This document shows positions 16,207 through 19,580 of a DNA stretch of 19,580 nucleotides, in pieces. This stretch comes from an uncultured Oscillospiraceae bacterium (GTDB taxonomy: Bacteria > Bacillota > Clostridia > Oscillospirales > Oscillospiraceae). The notes beneath the pieces are model-generated. The model saw only the letters and a program-made list of their open reading frames with translations. It was not told the DNA's origin and searched no databases. Both the position numbers and the translations under genes were made by a program. The stretch is taken from positions 1 through 19,580 of the forward strand of contig CAKTVL010000027.1 in the NCBI GenBank assembly GCA_934623575.1, in the 5' to 3' direction. How positions within the stretch are numbered: position 1 is the first letter of the stretch; each line of letters opens with the position of its first letter.

Positions 16207-16214
16207 CCTTTTCA
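16106..16214 (-). ncRNA. Candidate antisense antitoxin RNA 1
   Basis: A consensus promoter (16221-16248) starts this ~110-nt RNA. It begins with a GGGGACGCTGCAGCAGGCGG segment that can close as a hairpin with its own GTCCC. It ends at a strong stem (GCAGAAACCG with CGGTTTCTGC, 16110-16145) followed by TTTTC. It is fully complementary to the 3' part of toxin mRNA 1, including the last eight or so codons. No protein is encoded. Confidence 0.75.
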
Positions 16215-16220
16215 TCTCCT

Positions 16221-16248
16221 ATTATACCATCCCCGCGGCGGTTGTCAA
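16221..16248 (-). promoter_or_regulatory. Promoter of antisense RNA 1
   Basis: On the minus strand perfect TTGACA and TATAAT hexamers are 16 bp apart, stronger than the toxin promoter it faces. Confidence 0.9.
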
Positions 16249-16268
16249 GCCCGACGCATCGCCGTGAA

Positions 16269-16297
16269 TTGACAAACTTCCCCTTATGGTATATACT
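16269..16297 (+). promoter_or_regulatory. Promoter of toxin-like mRNA 2
   Basis: TTGACA and TATACT are 17 bp apart, as in copy 1; the spacer sequence differs while the hexamers are kept. Confidence 0.88.
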
Positions 16298-16361
16298 CCA
16301 TCATAAGGACGCTGCATACATAGGCGGGCGGTTAGTCACGACCCCGAAAGGGGGTGACGCA

Positions 16362-16454
16362 ATGTATTTTGTAGTTACGTTCCATATCCTGGGCCATTCG
16401 GTCTCGATACGGATACAGAAACTCAAAAACAAAAACCGCCACTCTGCCAAGTGA
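16362..16454 (+). CDS. 30-aa toxin-like peptide, copy 2
   Basis: The ATG follows GGGGGTG and opens a frame of exactly the same length as copy 1. The product (MYFVVTFHILGHSVSIRI, then a basic KLKNKNRHSAK tail) differs from copy 1 mainly by conservative changes (Ile/Val, Arg/Lys), which suggests selection on the peptide. The ribosome site lies in an ACCCC/GGGGT hairpin (16350-16365 region). Copy 1 uses ACCTCC/GGAGGT there, so both sides changed together. The stop codon again lies inside the antisense terminator stem. The longer open frame reaching back to 16242 is rejected because it runs through the toxin promoter. Confidence 0.75.
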   Translation: MYFVVTFHILGHSVSIRIQKLKNKNRHSAK

Positions 16455-16532
16455 CGGTTTTTGTGGACTGATTCAGCCCATATAAATCTCTCACAGAACG
16501 GGGTCAACCGCCTGCTGCAGCGTCCCCTTCTA
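16425..16532 (-). ncRNA. Candidate antisense antitoxin RNA 2
   Basis: The RNA starts below the promoter at 16539-16566, carries the same GGGGACGCTGCAGCAGGCGG start, and ends at a stem (CAAAAACCGTCAC with GTGGCGGTTTTTG, 16430-16463) followed by TTTTTG. It overlaps the 3' end of toxin ORF 2. Confidence 0.75.
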
Positions 16533-16538
16533 TCTCCT

Positions 16539-16566
16539 ATTATATCCATTCACTCCGCGTTGTCAA
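16539..16566 (-). promoter_or_regulatory. Promoter of antisense RNA 2
   Basis: On the minus strand TTGACA and TATAAT are 16 bp apart. Confidence 0.9.
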
Positions 16567-16570
16567 GTCC

Positions 16571-16679
16571 GAAAGCAGAAACCGCCACTCCGGCAAGTGA
16601 CGGTTTCTGTGGGTCATAAGACCTAACTGATACGCATTTTGCTCGGGGACTAACCGCCTGCTGCAGCGTCCCCTTTTCA
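16571..16679 (-). ncRNA. Solo antitoxin-like RNA 3
   Basis: This unit has the same promoter, GGGGACGCTGCAGCAGGCGG start and terminator stem (16575-16610, then TTTCG) as RNAs 1 and 2. There is no toxin promoter or small ORF to its left; the second locus's antisense promoter abuts it. It may be a remnant, or a spare antitoxin acting on the other two mRNAs. Confidence 0.7.
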
Positions 16680-16685
16680 TCCCCT

Positions 16686-16713
16686 ATTATACCATTCCCG
16701 CGGCGGTTGTCAA
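16686..16713 (-). promoter_or_regulatory. Promoter of solo antisense RNA 3
   Basis: On the minus strand TTGACA and TATAAT are 16 bp apart, and the spacer is almost the same as in copy 1. Confidence 0.88.
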
Positions 16714-16719
16714 GCGCCG

Positions 16720-17064
16720 CAAAACAACCCAACCCCCTTTACATCCTGCAAATTCATGCAGCCGTCCGCAAAACGCACACAAATTGTGAACAAATGTCCG
16801 TCTTGGACGCTTTCGTATCCGAAAGTTTTCCCAGTTTTTTCCATACAATTTTTGTCAACACGACACAATCGGAATGAATCAAACGTTATATCGCCTATAA
16901 ATCGCGTTTTTCCGTCTCGAAGCCCCTCTGGATCGCAGAACCAAATCAAATGTAAAAGTGCTGTAAAATCCGCGCTTTTTATAATATCCGCAACTTTTTT
17001 GAAAATGTAATCCTTTTTTAATAATTTTTTACGAGTTTTTTTGCAAATCTCCGGCCAAAACGCC
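16720..17064. other. AT-rich gap without a supported gene, upstream of the expression promoter
   Basis: About 345 bases lie between the solo antisense unit and the paralog 5 promoter. The right half is rich in A and T runs (TTTTTTAATAATTTTTTACG and similar). Two weak open frames exist on opposite strands, but neither has a ribosome site. The sequence is not shared with the other paralog upstream regions. It may hold activator or UP-element sites for the promoter at 17065. Confidence 0.5.
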
Positions 17065-17092
17065 TTGATTTATCCGCCGGATGTGGTATACT
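17065..17092 (+). promoter_or_regulatory. Sigma-A promoter of paralog 5 (candidate single expression promoter)
   Basis: TTGATT and TATACT are 16 bp apart, with transcription starting near 17099, so dyad site 5 lies inside the 5' UTR. The other four paralogs have no counterpart. A second weak pair, TTGTTC (17118-17123) and CATAAT inside the dyad (17141-17146), has 17-bp spacing. It exists only in this arrangement, since its -35 lies outside the dyad. Confidence 0.75.
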
Positions 17093-17136
17093 TACAACCG
17101 TGAAAGGCGAAGCCGAGTTGTTCCGGTCTGCGGTCT

Positions 17137-17160
17137 ACAACATAATGATGTTTACGTTGT
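17137..17160 (+). repeat. Dyad site 5, candidate recombinase crossover site
   Basis: This is the exact reverse complement of sites 1, 3 and 4. Homology with the other upstream regions starts here (at 17136) and continues downstream through the leader into the signal peptide; to the left nothing is shared. The break at the site edge is what past recombination at this site would leave. Confidence 0.65.
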
Positions 17161-17224
17161 AAACCGCTGTCTGGGAGAGCGAAGCCGACCCCGACACAAA
17201 CAAATTTTTATGGAGGAAACAAAC

Positions 17225-18079
17225 ATGAAGAAGATCATTGCAACTGTGCTGGCCATGGTCATGGCTCTGGCACTGTGCACCACCGCAATGGCTGCTACCA
17301 CTTATGGCGATTTCTATAAGTGGGATGGCGGCTGGGTGAAGCAGAATATGGATGGCGTGTCCATCTCTTACACCGCTGCTTCCGAGAGCAAGACCGATGG
17401 TAAGCTGGTGAGCGCCACTCGCGGCTACTTCACTCTTACCAACGGTGACAATGCTGGCACCTATGTTGAGGTTCCCGCTGCTGACGCCAAGTATCAGCTG
17501 ACTGTTGACGGTACTGTCAAGTATCTGGACAAGGTTACCGACGCGAATACTCCTTATACCAAGATTGGTTCCAAGATTGATCTGGGCACCAAGTGCGGCG
17601 ATTACGCTGTTGTAAGAACTGGCGATACCCTGTACAAGGATGCCGATGGCAAGGTTTATGTGGCTGGCGCGACTGTTACCGGCGACGTTAGTATGCTGGT
17701 TGATGGCAAGCTCGTTTCCGTCAAGGCTGCTACCGAGACCACCGATTATACTGTTGTCAAGCACGTGTTTGAGCTGGTTTCCAGCACCAAGGATGCTAAC
17801 GGCGTTGTTACTGGTACCGCGAAGTGCAAGAACTGCACCCAGACCGCTAACGTGACCAACAAGACCAATGTCATTCCTGTTGGTTATAGCAGCCAGCTGG
17901 TCGATGGTTCCACTGATGTGTACGCATACTGGACCACTTCTGGTTCCACCACTGGCACCACCAACACCACCAAGCCCTCCCCCAAGACCTTTGACGCTGG
18001 CATCGCTATGTACGTCGGTATGGCTCTGACCTCCGTCGCCGGCTCCGCCGTCGTCATCGGCAAGAAGAAGGAGTTCTAA
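17225..18079 (+). CDS. Surface-anchored variable protein, paralog 5 (probably the expressed copy)
   Basis: The 284-aa protein has the family signal peptide (ending TTAMAA) and the family SPKTFDAG–hydrophobic–KKKEF anchor. The middle is the most divergent of the five. It keeps a lone cysteine (TKCGDYAVV) and a CxxC pair (TAKCKNCTQTA), a SMLVDGKLV segment like the LLVDG of paralogs 3 and 4, and an H(V/T)(F/W) segment before the CxxC. A Thr/Ser/Gly linker precedes the anchor. The ATG at 17225 has GGAGGA eight bases upstream; the longer open frame starts inside the promoter and is rejected. It is the only copy on the plus strand and the only one behind a good promoter. Its terminator is at 18103-18133. 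Function of the mature domain is unknown. Confidence 0.9.
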   Translation: MKKIIATVLAMVMALALCTTAMAATTYGDFYKWDGGWVKQNMDGVSISYTAASESKTDGKLVSATRGYFTLTNGDNAGTYVEVPAADAKYQLTVDGTVKYLDKVTDANTPYTKIGSKIDLGTKCGDYAVVRTGDTLYKDADGKVYVAGATVTGDVSMLVDGKLVSVKAATETTDYTVVKHVFELVSSTKDANGVVTGTAKCKNCTQTANVTNKTNVIPVGYSSQLVDGSTDVYAYWTTSGSTTGTTNTTKPSPKTFDAGIAMYVGMALTSVAGSAVVIGKKKEF

Positions 18080-18102
18080 TTAGAACCCTCTGAGCGAATT
18101 AA

Positions 18103-18133
18103 AAAAAGAGACCGCTTCGGCGGTCTCTTTTTT
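18103..18133 (+). terminator. Terminator of paralog 5
   Basis: GAGACCGC and GCGGTCTC pair around TTCG, followed by TTTTTTAT, about 25 bases past the stop. Confidence 0.88.
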
Positions 18134-18138
18134 ATACT

Positions 18139-18284
18139 CTCTCCCCCAGTCAGCTTCGCTGACAGGTCTCCCTGCGGGTCGGTCGGTTCGCGGGTCTGAC
18201 ACGCCACCGGCGTGTCATTCAACACCGCGAACCCCTCCCAGAGGGGGCCGAGATTGCCACGGGCGCGGAGCGCCCTCGCAATGA
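18139..18284. repeat. Compound intergenic repeat
   Basis: The CTCTCCCCCAGTCAGCTTCG to GAGGGGGCCGAG element encloses an extra palindrome (TGACACGCC/GGCGTGTCA at about 18197-18219) and is followed by a GATTGCCACGGGCGCGGAGC module ending CTCGCAATGACA. Related pieces occur at 5980-6020 and 9584-9640. Confidence 0.7.
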
Positions 18285-18310
18285 CAGGAACCCCGCAGCG
18301 GCGGTTTTCC

Positions 18311-18339
18311 TTGCGTTTCTGGCGGCGCGGGAGTATAAT
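18311..18339 (+). promoter_or_regulatory. Promoter for the exonuclease gene
   Basis: TTGCGT and TATAAT are 17 bp apart, with the start codon about 38 bases after the -10. Confidence 0.72.
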
Positions 18340-18376
18340 AGCCCTATGTTGATTTTTGTCGCAGGCGGTGAATGAC

Positions 18377-19333
18377 GTGATCGTGTTGGATTTGGAGTGG
18401 AATCAGCCCTTCGGTGGGCGGCGCATGGAGGAGATCATCCAGATCGGCGCGGTGCGGCTGGCCCGGCCCGGCGGCCCGGTGGTGGACACGTTCAACGCGC
18501 ACATTCAGCCCACCATCTACCGCAAGCTGTCGCCGGTGGCCAAAAAGCTGCCGGAATCCGCCCAGGCGCTGACGTCGCAGCTGGACTTTGCCACGGCCTA
18601 CCAGGCATTCCTGGACTGGTGCGGCGGTGACACCCTGTGGGCCGAGTGGGGCGCCCAGGACCACGGCGTTTTGGCGTCCAACGCCGCCTATTGGAAGCTG
18701 TCCGCGCCGCCGGTCACGGCGTGCATCGACCTGCAGGCCGCCTTCGGCCGGACGCTGGGCATCGACCTGGGCCGGCGCGTGGCGCTGGAGCAGGCGGCGG
18801 AGTACTGCGGGCTGCCGCTGATCTACGAGTTCCACAACGCGCTGCACGACGCGCTGTACGCAGCGCTGATCACCGCCTGGCTGACGCGGGATTCGCTGTC
18901 GCCGTCCGCGCCGCGGTCGGGGCCGAAGCAAAAGCGGCGCCGCAGCATCAAGTTCAGCTGCGAGCCGTACCCCAAGCAGCCGCGGCAGAAGATCGGCGTG
19001 TTCCCGGAGCGCGAGCAGCTGCTGAACAGCCGCCAGACGCGGCTGGTCCCCTGCCCGCTGTGCCGCCAGATGGGCGCTGTGGAGATGTGGTATCCCCAGG
19101 GCGAGCTGTATTACGGCGTGTTCCGCTGCGAGCGGCATGGGCTGTTCCCGGTGCGCATGTCCGCGGTGCGCCGGGCGGACGGCAGCTGGCAGGGCCGGCG
19201 CGTGGTCCCGTCCCTGACGGACCAGGAGCGGGCGGCCTTTTCCGCCGCGCGGGAGCACGAGCCCTTCCGCTGCACCCGCGAGAAGGCAGGCCGCAAGCGC
19301 AGGCGCAAGAGCGCCAAGACCGCAAAAGAGTGA
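18377..19333 (+). CDS. DEDDh-family 3'-5' exonuclease with C-terminal zinc-ribbon-like domain
   Basis: The first ~170 residues form an RNase T/DnaQ-type exonuclease with all four acidic residues and the histidine: Asp5 and Glu7 (VLDLEWNQ), Asp95 (GAQDHG), and His153 with Asp158 (HNALHDAL). It would cut single-stranded nucleic acid ends with two metal ions. After a basic linker (about 185-205), residues about 225-275 hold CPLC and CERH, which look like a zinc ribbon. A very basic tail ends the protein. The GTG at 18377 was chosen because AGGCGGTGA precedes it by five bases and VLDLEW then starts at the N-terminus as usual; in-frame starts at 18368 and 18356 are possible. The target (DNA or RNA) is unknown. 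Confidence 0.87.
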   Translation: MIVLDLEWNQPFGGRRMEEIIQIGAVRLARPGGPVVDTFNAHIQPTIYRKLSPVAKKLPESAQALTSQLDFATAYQAFLDWCGGDTLWAEWGAQDHGVLASNAAYWKLSAPPVTACIDLQAAFGRTLGIDLGRRVALEQAAEYCGLPLIYEFHNALHDALYAALITAWLTRDSLSPSAPRSGPKQKRRRSIKFSCEPYPKQPRQKIGVFPEREQLLNSRQTRLVPCPLCRQMGAVEMWYPQGELYYGVFRCERHGLFPVRMSAVRRADGSWQGRRVVPSLTDQERAAFSAAREHEPFRCTREKAGRKRRRKSAKTAKE

Positions 19334-19368
19334 ATTGACCCCCGGCCCTGCCGCGGGGTCAATTTTTG
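19333..19368 (+). terminator. Terminator of the exonuclease gene
   Basis: AATTGACCCC and GGGGTCAATT form a 10-bp stem followed by TTTG; the stem begins at the stop codon. Confidence 0.85.
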
Positions 19369-19410
19369 CGCCTTTTGGGAAAACCCTGGCAGCCCGCCGC
19401 CACTGTTGAC

Positions 19411-19580
19411 CCTCCGTAGAGGCCGATGCCCTTCATCGGCCCGCCATGCTTTGTCATTGCGAGGGCGCAACGCGCCCGTGGCAATCCGGTTCCCGCCGGT
19501 TCTTCTGTCATTGCGAGGAGGGCAAAGCCCGACGCGGCAATCTCGCGCGAAGCGCGTTGCCGGAGGGAGAGAAAAACAAC
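19411..19580. repeat. Intergenic repeats running off the right edge
   Basis: A CCGTAGAGGCCGATGCCC element (19411-19443) is followed by a CATTGCGAG element with the GGGCGCAACGCGCCC core (19453-19487). The last unit (19507-19580) is the reverse complement of 1310-1385, up to GAGAAAAACAAC. In the other copies that end touches a long F flank. No gene is seen between 19334 and 19580. Confidence 0.8.

Noticed and set aside
15948..16713. CRISPR array
   Set aside because: The repeats here are long, oriented units with promoters and ORFs, not short direct repeats with regular unique spacers, and no cas gene is visible.
16710..17010. Two open frames in the AT-rich gap (79 and 84 residues on opposite strands)
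   Set aside because: Neither has a Shine-Dalgarno or recognisable domain, and one needs a TTG start.

Overview
The window looks like the chromosome of a Gram-positive gut-type Clostridia, most likely in the Oscillospiraceae (inferred from protein style, not from a search). Supporting signs are high-GC housekeeping genes with strong AGGAGG-type ribosome binding sites, a dnaG–rpoD operon, a two-subunit iron-sulfur serine dehydratase, DegV and DUF1836 proteins, and many CATTGCGAG-type palindromic intergenic repeats.

The dominant feature is a family of five secreted, wall- or membrane-anchored paralogs (1-885, 4616-5467, 8288-9133 and 13956-14780 on the minus strand; 17225-18079 on the plus strand). 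All share an almost invariant signal peptide, an invariant C-terminal SPKTFDAG + transmembrane + KKKEF tail, and a divergent middle with conserved cysteines. Upstream of each start lies the same 24-bp dyad: 9-bp arms around an asymmetric 6-bp centre. The four minus-strand copies carry a common AT-rich flank (F) outside the dyad. The single plus-strand copy instead has a good sigma-A promoter (17065-17092), and its homology to the other copies begins exactly at the dyad. A 277-aa tyrosine recombinase with a complete R-K-H-R-H-Y set (15020-15853) lies between the oppositely oriented dyads 4 and 5. I infer an inversion-based surface-antigen switch in which one promoter is joined to one of several silent genes, by analogy with Mycoplasma vsp/vpma loci and C. 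difficile cwpV.

The segment that would invert also holds two tandem loci resembling type I toxin-antitoxin systems, plus a solo antitoxin-like unit (15948-16713). Each complete locus has a consensus promoter, a 30-aa peptide whose Shine-Dalgarno sits in a hairpin, and an opposing consensus promoter for a ~110-nt antisense RNA ending within the peptide's 3' end. The 5' and 3' ends of the toxin mRNA are complementary, which suggests fold-back control.

Between the paralogs sit ordinary operons: SGNH hydrolase–degV (minus), a DUF1836 regulator and a small membrane protein (plus), sdaAB–sdaAA–cupin (minus), dnaG–rpoD–secreted cohesin/InlB-like protein (minus), and at the right a DEDDh exonuclease (plus). 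The right edge ends in the inverted form of the repeat that borders the F flanks, which predicts a sixth paralog just outside the window. I saw no tRNA, rRNA or CRISPR array.
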